From Beverwykella pulmonaria (taxonomy: Eukaryota; Ascomycota; Dothideomycetes; Pleosporales; Melanommataceae): DNA of 64,000 nt. The notes under the pieces are model-generated. The model did not search any database. It was given only the letters and a program-made list of their open reading frames with translations, and had not been told where the DNA came from. The stretch lies in contig BCHH01000007.1 of assembly GCA_001599595.1 (NCBI GenBank), positions 488,994 through 552,993 on the forward strand, written 5' to 3'. Below, one piece after another: positions 1 to 11,902 of the stretch (positions are counted from its first letter, which is position 1; each line of letters begins with the position of its first letter). A program made the position numbers and the translations under genes.

Positions 1-129
1 CGGTTTAAACTCGTCCTGATGTAGCTAGCTGATCAAGATCAGACGGCTTATAAACCGCTCTGACTTGATCCCTCCTAGAACAACACAGTCGCCAAAATGA
101 TGATTGTCCCTTATTAGAAAACTCTTACA
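1..129 (+). repeat. Solo-LTR-like repeat (family R7), cut by window edge
   Basis: Closely matches the 133-bp unit at 40429-40561: both share the stretch from CGGTTTA through TGATCAAG, GGCTTATAA and GATCCCTCCTAGAACAAC. The second copy starts TGTAACGG, ends CCCTACA and has 5-bp target duplications, so this copy lacks its first few bases because the window starts inside it. It ends near CTCTTACA at 129. Confidence 0.6.
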
Positions 130-258
130 CAAACCAAGTCTGCGACTAAATACGCCACCACCTTCTAACAATGTCCTATACTTATAGAATAAGATCACAA
201 AGATCTTATAGTTATGTTTAGACAAAGGTCTTAAGAACAACATTAAAGAAGAACTTAT

Positions 259-437
259 TGTGGTGGAGTAAAGGGATGATATAGAAATCAGGAGGGTAAA
301 GGCGACATCTGAGGTAGCAATGCACTAGATAAGAAGATCAAAGGTCTCGAGTGACATTCACAAAGAAGATAAAGTTTGATAGTAGACTGTTACAATTTTC
401 GTTTTATCTATTAGCTACTGAAGAAAGAAAAATATAT
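259..437 (+). repeat. 5' part of a 425-439 bp solo-LTR-like repeat (family R4)
   Basis: Begins TGTGGTGGAGTAAAG and follows the R4 copies at 46997, 30648 and 33996 (shared landmarks: AATCAGGAGGGT, AGCAATGCACT, GTGACATTCACAAAGAAGAT, and an ATCTATTAGCTAC equivalent of ATCTAGCTACC). Similarity stops at about 437, so the 3' half is missing. TTAT precedes it, the same four bases that precede the 33996 copy. Confidence 0.6.
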
Positions 438-728
438 ATATATGTGCCGAGGGTTTCGAAATCGGCCTCTGCACCTCCACGCGGTGAAGCCTGGGAACCT
501 AGAGCGTTCTTCAAACGATTTAGACCCAGTGCAGAGACGTACAATGGTTTGTGGTTGCTTGCAGTGCTGGAAATTTTACCAGGGTGAGCTGGTGAAAATA
601 TTTCACGCACCACAACTAACCACGCCGTACGCACCCACAATAGTTGGAAATGGTTCGCGAACTTCTCAAGACTTAATAAATTTCTAAATACCTACGGTGA
701 TTAAATGGATTGTTCTATTCATGGTTAG

Positions 729-920
729 TGTTGGGAGTATATAGAACGTGATGATCACGTGGTGATATCGTGATCACGTGACATTATGTGAAACACTAGT
801 GATGCTTGGCGGCAGAGGAAGGATACGATCCTCCTGGCCGCACCTCACATAGAGACACAACGAATTATTACCCCCTTTGAGAACACCCATTGCTATTGCA
901 ATAGCCCTGTGAGACCAACA
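729..920 (+). repeat. Solo-LTR-like element, family R1, with GTTAG target duplication
   Basis: 192-bp unit that starts TGTTGGGAG and ends GAGACCAACA (6-bp inverted ends TGTTGG/CCAACA). It is flanked by the 5-bp duplication GTTAG (724-728 and 921-925). A second copy lies at 21817-22011 with a different duplication. It contains two GATCACGTG motifs and an AGTATATAG TATA-like box. No coding capacity. TG...CA ends plus a 5-bp duplication are typical of a solo LTR or a TRIM. Confidence 0.8.
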
Positions 921-2056
921 GTTAGGCTGCCAAACATCTTATTCACAAGAATTCTCGCGACGAGATATCTCAGCCTCATCACATCCACCATGTGAGCTCA
1001 TCTCATCAAGCCTCTCACGCGACGCTTGATCGACGATTTGAATCACTCACCCGCCGTCCCTTTCAGCGTTGTTTTTTGTTTTTGTTTTTGTTTTTTAGAT
1101 AGCATCTCCCAGCTATGTCTCGGTCTCCGTTCAGGCGGATCAACACCTCATTGATCGATAGAGAAGCTCTACTCTCTCTATATCTGATAGAACTGCCTTG
1201 CCAATCTTACGGCAAGCTTCAAGGCAAACGCAACGCTCACGGGGCCTATCACGAGCCTGAGTACGATCGGTCAATCACGTGAGGGGAGACGAGCTCTGAC
1301 CCCCAATTCAAGCGTTCCAAAACCAAACTACCTACTTCCTGCAGACTGGAGTGATGAATAGACACTACTCAGAAACAGACCCTAATCCTCCCCTGCTGCC
1401 GCGCACGGACAAAACAGCAACTTAGACAGACCTTTTACCCCTACGCTGAACAAACCTCTTATAACCCCTTGCCTCTACATCTAGGCTTAGGTAGATAGCC
1501 ACAATTGTAAGACGTGGACTCGTCACTCTCCTTTATAAGGAGAGCCAAGGATTGGGGCCCTAGGGCAACAACACCTAAACAACCCAGCGGCACATGTCCT
1601 ACTTTGTATGGAGAAGTAGGGTCTTACAGGATAGATAGTTACGTTGCAACAGCAGCTAAGGCGCTATGTTGCAACGGCGAGCGTTGGGAGAACAGTAGGC
1701 GCGGAGTCTACACCAACGGAGCGTGATAAAAGTAGGGGAAGCGGAGGAGACCAAGGATAGGCAGACAACTACAGGTACACAGGACTTCAACTCCTAGAGG
1801 AAGCATTCACCACAACCATGGCCAGCGTGACAGAGCGGGCGGTCAGGGCAAGCGGACAGCAGCCATCTAGGTCGCGTGTGTGGGGAACAACGGACGAAAG
1901 ATGTTTTTCCCCAATACGAGTACTCGTATCAAGCCCAGTCTGGGGTTTTTTGTTCATCTGGTGTAAATAGCGGCAATAGTCTGCATGGCTCTAGCTAGGG
2001 CCGGTGACAGACGATAAATAGAATATATTATTATTATTTCATACGAATTGACATAG
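921..2056. other. Gene-poor interval, no gene recognised
   Basis: No ORF here looks like a gene. It contains a T-rich run (about 1071-1098) and a perfect 16-bp palindrome, ATACGAGTACTCGTAT, at 1914-1929. The composition and its position between solo LTRs suggest degraded transposon sequence, but I recognise no domain. Confidence 0.4.
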
Positions 2057-2269
2057 TGTGAGAGCAGTACTGGTAGGGAACAGAACGAAGGGATGGATCG
2101 GAAGTAAACAAGCTTGATTCATCAGAGTCGAGACGAATCCTTGAGGATACTCAGAGGATTCGGAGAAACTATATATATGATGTGTCACGTGACCCGTAGA
2201 CACACGGCCCGATATGCCTCCGAGGAACCTCCGCAGGAGGCCCGCTAGGAAACAAAAGTATCCCTCACA
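2057..2269 (+). repeat. Solo-LTR-like element, family R2, with CATAG target duplication
   Basis: 213-bp unit starting TGTGAGAGCAG and ending TCCCTCACA, with perfect 6-bp inverted ends TGTGAG/CTCACA. CATAG is duplicated on both sides (2052-2056, 2270-2274). A longer relative starts at 63568. It carries TGTCACGTGACC. Confidence 0.8.
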
Positions 2270-2274
2270 CATAG

Positions 2275-3667
2275 TACATTATGAAGACTGACCTTTCCGA
2301 TGCGGAGCCGATTTTGCGATTGTCCGGCATTTATCCAAGCGCCTCAGTTGATGCAATGTTTTTGTACAATTAGAAAACGAGATGCAAAATAAGGCAACAG
2401 AAACTGTCTTGGGGCGCAAGACAAGATACATTTACTACGAACGTTTTGGGTTAGTGCTAGTTAGTGTTCGACTAAGCTTATTTTGGGTTGGGGCCCGTTT
2501 AGAATTGGGTCAATCTTAAAATAGAGCCTAAATGGACTGAACTAATACAAGAAAGCAGAAACCAACATCACAAACAGGGGAACTAACTAAGGAAACCAGC
2601 AGCCGTAACTGAGGACTTGGAAAATGGCACCTCAATTTGAAATTAAAGTGTATTCAGCTTAACTCCGCCCCCCTGCGTGATGGGACGCCCACCGTTGTGG
2701 ACAAATCCAAGGTACTTAGATTTCACACCGATTTAGAGGCTGCATACACGCTAGGATGTGTATATTATTATATCTATTGTGAATTATCTATGCAGCTAAA
2801 TAGCTAGGACTATGTCTACCTTAACTATTACAAGTGTGTGGTTGCTAATTGGCTGAATTCCATGGTGTGTATAAAGTGCGCGTGGGAAGTTACTACAGTC
2901 AACTCCCGGTTATACGATCTCCGATTGACCGATGTTTTCGCCAAAATGATTCGCCACCAAAATATTAAGGTTTTACCGATATATCGGCCGGTTCCGCCAA
3001 TTTATCGCTCTAATGAATACTCCCAAATAGGCTCTAGGCCATTTACAAAAGCACTACAGATTCATCGAAAAAATTGTGCATGTCATACGTCAGCGAAGAT
3101 TGTGAATTCTGGAAGACGGGATATTCAGTACATTTCCTGCGTCCTCGCAAGTTGACGATTTCATCTTCATCTTGAAGGGTCGCAACGCACCGTATGTATT
3201 GAGAGATGCTGGGTACGGCTAGTACAGGCTCATTGGAGAGTGTTACGTTCATGGTATCATGAGAGGTGAGGACACTGTACAAATTTACTGGACTAGCAAA
3301 CAATTAATTTGATCTTAGATGTAGTTTGGAAAGGTAATTACTAATTACCAGCAGTGGCGGAGCATGGTACACTTTCTCGTCTACTGGCCAGCCCTGACTT
3401 TGCTTTTGGGAAGGTTCTCTCTAAACCGGTTTAAACTTTGTCGAATCTGTCTAAGAAAATGAGTATTATGAAATCATGGTAAGGAATGATAGGGCAGTGG
3501 AGGGCTCAGTTCGACCGAACGACGACTGTATGTGTACCAAACAGGCAGTGGTCGAGAAGCCGGACAAATAAGAGGAAGATTAACAGTGTAAAGGCTCAAG
3601 ATATGTTCTTGACGTCGTCAGCTAGTTAAACAACTTTTTTATTTCACTTCCTCGTCTCAAAGCTGCT
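2275..3667. other. Gene-poor interval, possible transposon remnants
   Basis: No supported gene. The 105-codon ORF at 2838-3155 has no recognisable domain. The stretch starting at about 2895 (ACAGTCAACTCCCGGTTATA) resembles the terminal repeat style of pogo/Fot-type transposons, but I could not find its inverted partner. Confidence 0.3.
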
Positions 3668-5030
3668 TCACATAGGTAGTTTTTGGACGCCTCCGCGGCT
3701 CCGGATCTCCCCATGCTCGAAAAGGTCAACACAGGCTTCTATTCTCTCAAGGCCGAGCAACAATGTCTCCATCGGTACAGCATAACAAATTCTGAACCAT
3801 CCGGGTTGCTTGAAATGATAGCTCGTTCCGGACGCCAGAGCGACATGTTGTTGCTGAAGAAGTTGAATGAAGTAACGCTCGTTCTTCTGCAGCTGAGCAC
3901 GGCATAGCTTTGCGAACACAAAGAAACCCGAGTCGGCTTCGTGGTATGGGATATTGAGCCTGACCAGCATTGCTCGCACCAACATGTACGATGCCCGTAA
4001 CTGCTTTGCCGAATGTTCGAGACCTAGCGCCATCGTCTCGCGGGTGAGCACTTGGCTTACGGCAAATTGGGTAGCAATGTTCGATACTTGTTGATGGCTC
4101 GTCAATGCTGCACTGAGGCGCACCGCGTCATTTGCTTGTGTAACTATACACCCCTGGATACATGAGAAGACTGCTAGCAAATTTAAAACGATTACGTACT
4201 AATCTTAAGCCACTGCACCCAAAGTCTTTGCTTAGACTATAGACAACGTGTAAATTATCTTCCGGTGGCACCGTTGCTAGGATCGATTGAAACTTATTAA
4301 TTGACCGAAGATATCTATCACACGAGTGAGATGAGAGGGCGTAAACTTCATCCGAGATATAGTGAAGGTTGTTTCGGTCGCAAAATCGAAATAGTTCTAG
4401 AAGCGTTTGTTGCGGGTAGCACTTCCCGAGAGGATTGTGTGGGTTGCAGACAAGAATAGCTTTGACAGGAAGCGCGCAAGTCCGTAGAGCGTCTTCGTAA
4501 TAAGCAATGCTCCCAGGATTGAAAAATTCTTGAAGAGGGACATGCACTGGTAGGACGTTAACTCCAGCATGCAAACTAAGAGTAATGTCGAAGCCCGCCC
4601 AGTACGGAGTAGCAATCATGATAGCATCCCCGGGATCACATATCTGCTCTACCAGTGCTTCCAACGCATAACTTCCCCCAGCAGTAAGGACAATTTGAGA
4701 GTCGTTTACGGCGTGCATTGGTTCAAAATGCGCATTGAAGAAGGCCGCAAACGCTTGTCGTGCTTCACCGTCCCCTCCAATCCCTGTCGAGTACGGGAGC
4801 TTCTATATGTCATAAGTATAATCCCGATGATGAAAGGTGACAATACTTACGGCGAGAACAGCTTCGTTGGGGATATGCGCAATATTTTTTGCTATGTGAT
4901 TTTGCATGAAATGATTCTCTGCGATGCTGAGGTCAACAACATGTTCTTCCGCGTAAAGGCTCGAGCTGTACTGTCGCAAGAGGCCTGGTATAATCGTTTG
5001 GGTTCTTTGTTCGCAAAGTTTGGACAGCAT
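3668..5030 (-). CDS. ACC-synthase-like PLP enzyme (GliI/SirI-type C-S lyase)
   Basis: Fold-type I PLP enzyme of the aminotransferase class I/II, 1-aminocyclopropane-1-carboxylate-synthase-like family. In ETP clusters this family (GliI, SirI) cleaves bis-cysteine conjugates to the dithiol. I read three exons: 5030-4851, 4802-4200 and 4153-3668, with introns of 48 and 46 nt, giving about 420 residues, the usual size. Visible motifs: LSIAENHFMQN near the N-terminus, LTAGGSYALEAL, CNPHNPLGKCY (the conserved NPHNPLG), ISDEVYAL (PLP-phenol Asp) and SLSKDFGCSGLR with the PLP-binding Lys. The C-terminal domain has the GWFRICYAVP strand. The start chosen is the Met 15-20 residues before the first conserved segment. 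It is divergent from the prenyltransferase across 407 bp. The C-S lyase role is inferred from the cluster, because sequence alone cannot separate lyase from aminotransferase. Confidence 0.85.
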
Positions 5031-5437
5031 ATCAGCTTGAGTCTGTTCTCAAATCTTCTGGGAACTTCCAAGCCTCGTCAAGATTTTATTCATCGAGGTC
5101 TAAAGTTGAGCTGAGATATATAGCGTTGGACGTTCTCACCGCTGACTTTGGGGCCAGGAGCTAATGTCCGTCTCTTGTGTCGGATTTCGGGTATTATTAT
5201 TTTGCCATTAACACATTCATTCTGCTTACAATAAATCTCCGCAGTCAAAACCACAATCCTTTATAACCTGCTCCTGTTAGGGCACATTCTGAAGGCGTTG
5301 AGAGCGTTAACGACATCATTCAACAGCTCCTGAGTAGCAGCCGAGCTTCGACCTCAAAGTGCCAATAGAATGACTCGAGCCGCGGGTATAATATATCGCC
5401 CACGAGTCCATGCAGACGTAGTAAGAACAGCGATTCA
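5031..5437. promoter_or_regulatory. Shared promoter of the PLP enzyme and prenyltransferase genes
   Basis: A 407-bp divergent intergenic region. It holds TCGGATTTCGG (about 5180-5190) and a TATA-like TATAATATATCG about 50 bp before the prenyltransferase ATG. I did not find the palindromic TCGGN3CCGA site described for GliZ. Confidence 0.4.
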
Positions 5438-6804
5438 ATGACATTGTCTTTCGCCGTGACTGACATCTCTCAGATTTTCAATGCCAAAGCTTCCACTTTG
5501 ACCACGCCTGCTGAGAGCCAAGATCTTCTTTGGCTCGATGTCTTAGCCTGGAGCCGAGATGTTGGATGGACCCTCGGGATCATGCTTCATTTAGCTGGAC
5601 ATACGCTCAAGCCGACCTTAACTCAATTGAATCTTTTCTCAAGAAACATCGCATCGGACCTAGGCCCTCACCCCGAACATAGGTTTGGCCAAGATGCTTG
5701 GAAAAGCTTCATGACAGATGATCATACGCCCATCGAGCTTAGTTGGAATTGGTCTGCATCACAGAAGTCTCCAACGGTGCGATACTCGGTGGACCCAGTT
5801 CCAGATCTCACTGAACATGGATCGTCGTTATTCAATACAGACACAAGCAGAATTGTCCTGGAAAAGATGCTTAGATTTGCACCAGGCTCTAACACCAACT
5901 TGTACTACTACATGGCTGGCAAGCTCACAGTACACCAGGAGGAGTTATCGCCCGCATTGATAGAAACTGCAGGATACCCGAAGTCGCAGCAGTTTCTTGC
6001 ATTCGACATCGAAGAGGAGACTGTCCTGCCGAAGGCCTATTTTCTTCCGCACTGGAAAGCTTACAAAGAAAACGTATCCACTCTTCAGATCATGGAGTCC
6101 GTCATATACGACCTACCCAACTTTGATCCCCAAATGAGGATAGCTTGGAGCCTTGTCGCAGAATACATAAATTCCCAAAAGGACGATGTTCCCGAGATTG
6201 AAATTGTGGCGATTGATTGCATCAATCCCTTAAAGTCACGTATCAAGATCTATCTTCGGCGCCGGCAGACAAACTTTGCTAGTGTCAGGGAAATGATGAC
6301 CCTCGGAGGCAGATTGCCTCGAATACCAGAAACTTGCCTTGCATCTCTACGAAAGTTGTGGTGCTCCGTACTCGATCTAAACAACGCCGAAGCCAGTCTT
6401 CCTTCGGTAACTCATCGAACGGCTGGAATTCTCTACTATATGGAGCTCAAGTTTGGAAGATCATTTCCTAAGCCGAAGGTATATATACCGGTCAGGCATT
6501 ATGGTGAGAGCGATCTTGGAATAGCTCGCGGTCTATCTGAATATCTACAAGACCGCGGAAAGTATTTTGCGAATGGAGACACCTATTTGTCAGGCGTTCA
6601 GAGAATTTGGTACGTTCAGGAACTCTCAAGGTTGGTAACAAGTCTGCTAACTTCGCAATCATAAGCACTCCTGGAGACTTAGCGTGCGGTCGCGGCTTTC
6701 ACACATACATTTCGGCGGCCATAGAAGGTAACGATCTAAATGTAACATCGTACATTAAACCACCAATAAGGCTCCGGCCTCACTCCGAGCTAAAGGAGTC
6801 ATGA
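5438..6804 (+). CDS. DMATS-type aromatic prenyltransferase (SirD-like)
   Basis: ABBA-fold aromatic prenyltransferase of the fungal DMATS family, transferring a prenyl group from DMAPP to an aromatic substrate. Two exons, 5438-6609 and 6666-6804, are joined across a 56-nt intron (GTACGT...CTAAC...AAG), giving 436 residues, normal for the family. Evidence: IELSWNWS (the substrate-binding segment with the catalytic Glu), RYSVDPVP (diphosphate-binding Arg), KAYFLPHWKA, SRIKIYLRRR, GILYYMELKFG and KPKVYIPVRHYGESD. Exon 2 supplies the family C-terminus GFHTYISAAIE...DLNVTSYIKP; without the splice the ORF stops early in a sequence unlike the family. In sirodesmin biosynthesis the equivalent enzyme, SirD, O-prenylates L-tyrosine; that substrate is inferred here from the ETP context. 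Confidence 0.9.
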
Positions 6805-7384
6805 TGGTCTAGCCGTTGTTTTCCGATCGTCAATTACTCAGCCGGAGCATTTTCTATTCAAATTTCTTTCATGTCGGCCGTGGGTCGCATGATGAGTCAC
6901 CTCTATGTTTGCTTTCACTATCTTGGCAGGCTTCTAGCGTGCTTGAAAAACTATGGTTATTTCTTCGGTAGCTCCTCTGTAGAATCAATATACGACCAAA
7001 ATCAATCTCTCTATCGACTTCATTTCACCACGACACTTTAGAATATCATGAGAGAAAATTCAAATAGGAAAACCTTCGATCCGACTCTCTTGTGCGGGAA
7101 AGCTTTCCCCACTCGCAGTATAGCCGCTCTGAAGAATTTTATGATGCACGATTTCCTTGCCCGACGTACTCGACAAGCATCGGACTCTATTTCGGCTCGG
7201 GGGCTCACAATCATTACGCCGCGTCAATGTCAAGCATCGGTCGGCCACCGTCGAAAATCATCGACAAGATTCCACTTGCACACGTCTGGGGTGTGGCATC
7301 CGTGGAACCAGCCGTGTTTGAAAAAACTGCTGTTTCGCCTCTGCTGAAGCTTCTATGTGTAATAGGTCGAACGTTTTATTGACC
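6805..7384. other. Intergenic, upstream region of the first P450
   Basis: 580 bp between two genes on the same strand. It contains a 99-codon ORF (7048-7347) with no domain and no family-like composition, which I regard as chance. GTCGGCC, TCGGACT and TTCGGCTCGG occur at about 6875 and 7170-7200 and could be zinc-cluster factor sites. No clear palindrome. Confidence 0.3.
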
Positions 7385-9044
7385 ATGATACCTCAAGTTA
7401 CATTCTTCTTCCTCGCAATCTCGATATTGAAAGCCTTTTCCATCCAGATCTGCGAACACTTCATAAATGTGAGCAACAACTAATTGCTCGTGATCAACCT
7501 TCTTCAACTCTACAACTTTATATATACTTACTCATAATCTAGGTCTACTTAGGTTTGAGGCACCCAATCCAAGATCACAATGGCCGGCGGATACCAACTA
7601 TCCCGTGGAAATGGCCAAACGGGCAAATGGCCGACAAATTCCTTTGCGGCAGGCTAGCTAGCCAGGAGTGGAGAAAATACGGACCTGTGTACAGGATCTG
7701 GGCTGGTTTAACCCCTGAGGTGTATGCATTATGCCAGGGTGATAATTCGGGTAGATAACTGACGCTCGTATAGCGTAATCACGTCGCCGCGAGATGTGCG
7801 AGAGTTTTTTTCAGATACGATGCCCCACAACAAATCGCGTTCGAGCAACGGAGGGTGGTTCTTCCATGAGATGCTTGGAGATTGCTTGGGCTTGGTAAAT
7901 GGTGTGGAATGGAAAAGGTTGAGATCGACTCTAGATCTAGCATTCAGCCTTCAGTCAATCAAAGCGATGGACCTCGCAGTGTACAACTCTGCATCATCTT
8001 TCATAGAACGGTTGCTACCAACAACAGGTAATGATTCTGTTGCCATATCTTCAACAAGGTTCTCGCGTTATGCAATATTTTGTACTGCAGAGGCTCTGTA
8101 TGGCGAGATGACTGAGAGTGAAAAAGATGAATTATGGAACCTGGGGCAGCAGCATTTAGAATTGATGCAATACGTTCTTTTGGGAGGAAGATTCCGCTAC
8201 ACCGCTCTCAAATTTCTTATAAGAGATGGCTATAAACTCGACAACTTTAGCAAGGCATGGAAAGAATTCAATATCAAAATGTACGACACTCGGGCAGCCC
8301 AAGGTCCCGAGACTACTTTCGCATCACTCTGGAAAAAAATTGGACACGGTCAATTATCTCAGTCAAGCGTCTTGCACACATTAAGCGAAGTCCTCTTTGC
8401 AAATTTGGACGTCACCTCCCACGTCTTAGCGTGGTTTGTTACGAACCTCTCACAGAATCCCGGGATACAATCCACCATTCTCCAAGAGAGCCGTAGCTTC
8501 ATTCATAGTCCAGTCGCCGTTGTGGAGTACGTGTTCAAGAAGAACACGTTACTGGGTAGGAGCTTCATGGAGTCTATTCGTCTCCGACCCTTCACCGCAT
8601 TTTCCATTCCAGAATCTTCCACTAAGGCCAAGTGCTTTCATGGCTTCCAGGTCCCAGCGGATACTTCAGTTGTAGTTGATACCAACTCGATCAATATTAT
8701 CAATTCGTTTTGGGGGGAAAACCCTCAAGACTTTGTCCCAGAGCGCTTTCGGAGTCTTACGAACCCAGAGGTAAGTGTATCATGATTTTTGTGTTTGGGG
8801 TGTAGCTAATGTCTAATAGCTCCGTTATAACCTCTTCGCTTTCGGTTTTGGTGCACGGAAATGTCAAGGACAGTACTTCGCTCATCTGATGATAAAGACG
8901 TTCATTCTGCTTCTTATACACCGATTCGAGTTGGCACTGATTGATATGGAGGAAGCATTACATGATGGTAATGGTTCGAGCAAGGGAAACTGGGTCCCTG
9001 GATTGGATACACATATACTACTACGAGTTCGGAAGAGCGATTGA
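7385..9044 (+). CDS. Cytochrome P450 monooxygenase (ETP cluster)
   Basis: Membrane-anchored microsomal P450. Four exons: 7385-7468, 7543-7721, 7774-8770 and 8820-9044, giving 494 residues. Exon 1 encodes only a 28-residue anchor (FFFLAISILKAFSI). Motifs: WKRLR in the C helix; the I helix reads LFANLDVTSHVLAW, a degenerate AGxDT; ExxR is ESIR; the PERF-type motif is FVPERF; the heme loop FGFGARKCQGQYFA holds the Cys ligand. The family class is that of fungal secondary-metabolism P450s. In ETP pathways P450s hydroxylate the diketopiperazine alpha-carbons or build the side rings, and I cannot assign which step. It is followed head-on by the MFS gene, whose 3' end lies 104 bp downstream. Confidence 0.88.
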
Positions 9045-9148
9045 TATGGGCATTCTTACGATCTGTTTCTGAGTTTAAATAGTTCCCATGGCCATGCTAA
9101 ACATTGCATCAAGGATCGCCTTGCATCCTGATTTCCGGTATATTGTAT

Positions 9149-10811
9149 CTAACTAGTCGATTTCTCGTCCTTCTCGTGAACTAATTCAGCCTCAATAATG
9201 GGTTCTGCTGAGACCACTTCCTCTTTGACCTTCATCGACTTCCACTCCACGCCACAAGCAGCAGCTAGCGATGCACAGGTCAAAGCAAGAGCAACGAAAA
9301 ATGTTCTCATCACGGCGTCTTTGTAGACTTGAAATACTCGAGGGAGCTCCTGTGATGTAAATAGTTCCGGGAGGTTCGTTGCACCAGCTTGAAACATAGT
9401 GCTGACGGCTACGTCTGGAAAAATGGAATGAATAACAGCGATTTCATTTTGGAAGATGCTTTGAGACACAGCGACAAAAATTGCACCACCGAGCATCTGT
9501 GATAGGCTGATAAGGGCCACGCCAGCAGGAATATCGGGACCAGCCAGTACGGTCTGAACAACGAGCATGGGTTGTTGCAAACCAAAACCTATGCCGAAAC
9601 CAAGAAGGGCCTGGTAGCCTATCCAAGAACTTGACTTTGAGTCGATGCCCAAGGTGGTGAGCAAGCCAGCTCCAACCGAAGACAAGATCGCACCAGCGAT
9701 CATGCAAGGATTGGTGTAGCCAAGAAAGTTTGTGAGGAAACCCGCTATTACAGACATAATGACAAATCCGAGAATGAGAGGCGTGAGCATGACACCAGAT
9801 CGCAATGCAGAGGCATGTCGAATAGCTTGAAAATATATCGGCAAGTATGTGACAGCAACAATCATTGCTGCGGACGAACAAGCTGCGAACAGGATTGCGA
9901 ACCAGATGCTTCGATTGTGGACCACGCCGCGGGAGACGGTCGCGGGGACTGGCATCCAGCGTTCAATACCAATTGACGCAATGAATAAGAACCCAGAAAC
10001 AACAAGTAAAGCAATAACAGTTGCACTGTTCCAGGACTTGGACTGACCGCCGAGTTGAAGGGCCAGAATTAGGCATATCAGCGATGCAAGATTGACTGTA
10101 ATCCCAACGATGTTGAATTGTTTGACCTTGTTCCAGAGACTCGTGGCATCCGTGTCGGATTTTGTGCCCTTAACACACAGCCCAACGGCAACCATGGTGA
10201 AAGCACCAAGGGGGACATTGATGCCGAAACACCAGCGCCAGGTGCTTTTGTCCGCAAGCGCCCCTCCAATGAATGGTCCTGCAATACTGGCCAGTCCGAA
10301 AACGCCAGATATAACACCAAGCAGGCCAGCTCGTTTCTCTAATGGCGCTGATTCTGCCAGAATCAGCACTGCTCCCGACATCAAGCCCGCAGCGCCGAGG
10401 CCAGAGATAGCACGACCAAGAATGAGCGCAATGGAGTTCGGTGCCGCTGCACAGACGATTGATCCAATATTAAATATCAGCAGCGCCACAAGATAGACGT
10501 GCTTGATCGGCGCCAACGTGTAGGCCTTTCCGTATACGAGCTGAAAGGTCGCGGTAGTGAGGAGGTAGACGGACGTCCACCAACCTACATCGTTGAGAGC
10601 ATGAAACTCATCCGAGATAACTGGGACGGCGGTTGCGATGACGGTTTGATCCTACGAAGACGTTAGCTAGAGCGTTTTTCTATTCCGTGAAAAGCAAGTT
10701 TACCAATCCGGTTAGGAACACAGCGATGCATAGCGTAGCAACAATGGCGGTCAATTTGATCGGTCCTGGATATTCGGACGGAGCGCTCTCAGGTGACTGG
10801 ATAGATGCCAT
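9149..10811 (-). CDS. DHA2 MFS transporter (GliA-like exporter)
   Basis: Drug:H+ antiporter-2 (14-TM) major facilitator. Two exons, 10811-10704 and 10651-9149, with a 52-nt intron, giving 537 residues. Exon 1 ends in TM1 (LTAIVATLCIAVFLTGL) and exon 2 opens with DQTVIATAVPVISDEF, the DHA2 motif after TM1. Further motifs: LVYGKAYTL (motif A region), GRAISGLGAAGLMSGAV (motif B/C) and GVISGVFGLASIAGPFIGG. It ends with a charged KEEVV...EKDEKSTS tail. I chose the Met 36 codons before the splice; an upstream in-frame Met at 10913 would add 34 residues without family character. In this position it most likely exports the cluster product and protects the producer. It is divergent from the cyclotransferase gene across 253 bp. 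Confidence 0.9.
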
Positions 10812-11064
10812 TTGGAACGGTGGATTGTAGAAACAGGTAGCACCTGCAATGGGCCTAAACTTGGCTAAAGCGTGGCCGATGCCGCCAGTGAAAGGCCGGC
10901 ATGTCAAAGCCACCAGAAAAGAATAGTATGCCGAGCGGCGATCTATCGAAAAACCGGAGTTCTAAGTCATGGAATGAATCGCCGATTTGCCTCCCAAGGT
11001 TTAGGCAGGCGGCTCAAATATACCGGCGAGGTAGGAATCAATCGCTTGGACCCCATTTTCCGAT

Positions 11065-11895
11065 ATGGCTGATTATGGGTCTCAGCATGCTGACTGGTAC
11101 TTTGCATACGGCTCGAACATGTCATGGGAAGTTTTGGCCCGCCGCCGAGGCATCGAACCGCTCGAAGTACGCACCGCATTGATACCAAACTATTGCCTCT
11201 GCTTTCATGTGCCAGGGATGCCATACACTGAGCCTGCGATGGCAGGCATTCGCCTCAGGCGGGCAGAGAACGAGCAGGCCGTGTGCGGCGTAGCATACCT
11301 ACTGACGCATTGGGACCTTGCGCGGCTAATAGAGAGTGAAGGGTAAGCGCCATCCAGAACATCGGAACACGCGGGTACAACTAACCCTGTCTGCAATAAA
11401 GCGGTGGTATTGCTTATCTGCCAGTACAACTGTGTGCAGGTTCCTTCGCACGGGACGAGAATTTCCATGTCTTTGCATTAGTTGCGCGGCGGCCCGTCAC
11501 CCAAGGCAGAGAAGGTCTGCCGTCCGCCCGATACATGGTCAGATCTTGACCCCTGCATAAATATAGCGCCCCTAATTTCATCTCAGAAGCTGCTGCTCCA
11601 AGGGGCCAGAGAACATCAGCTGCCTGAGGATTACATCAATGAGCTGGAACGGCAACCAATATTCCAACCAGGCAACACATGGCGATGGCAATGTGGGCGA
11701 TGGGCTTTCAATCAAATATGGCAGCGTATGAGTGGTCTGATTCAGAGAGGCGTAAAGCATTATCGAGATGAAGCTGGACAAGTCCCTTCCTGGTTCCTTG
11801 TCGGATTCGACTGTCTTCGGTTTCTCATGTGGGCTCACCACGATTATCTGCACCAGCTTGTATGGGGCCGAGGCGATGGACGTGATCAGATGTGA
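11065..11895 (+). CDS. Gamma-glutamylcyclotransferase-like (GliK-type)
   Basis: AIG2/GGCT-fold enzyme. Gliotoxin GliK removes the gamma-glutamyl groups from the glutathione adducts of the diketopiperazine. Three exons, 11065-11342, 11402-11537 and 11587-11895, give 240 residues. The substrate-binding loop YFAYGSNMS starts at residue 12. Exon 2 carries the acidic and hydrophobic core AYLPVQLCAG and LPSARYM, and exon 3 continues KLLLQGAREHQLPEDYI, the family helix. A hydrophobic C-terminal stretch (VPSWFLVGFDCLRFLMW) could associate with membrane. The second donor is GTCAGA, which is weak, but the reading frame requires it. It ends 7 bp from the convergent dipeptidase, so the two transcripts must overlap. 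Confidence 0.88.
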
Positions 11896-11902
11896 ATGCT
11901 TA

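Noticed and set aside
2838..3155. 105-codon ORF in the left repeat island
   Set aside because: No domain, and it overlaps a stretch that looks like a transposon end. The suspected pogo-type terminal repeat near 2895 has no partner that I could find.
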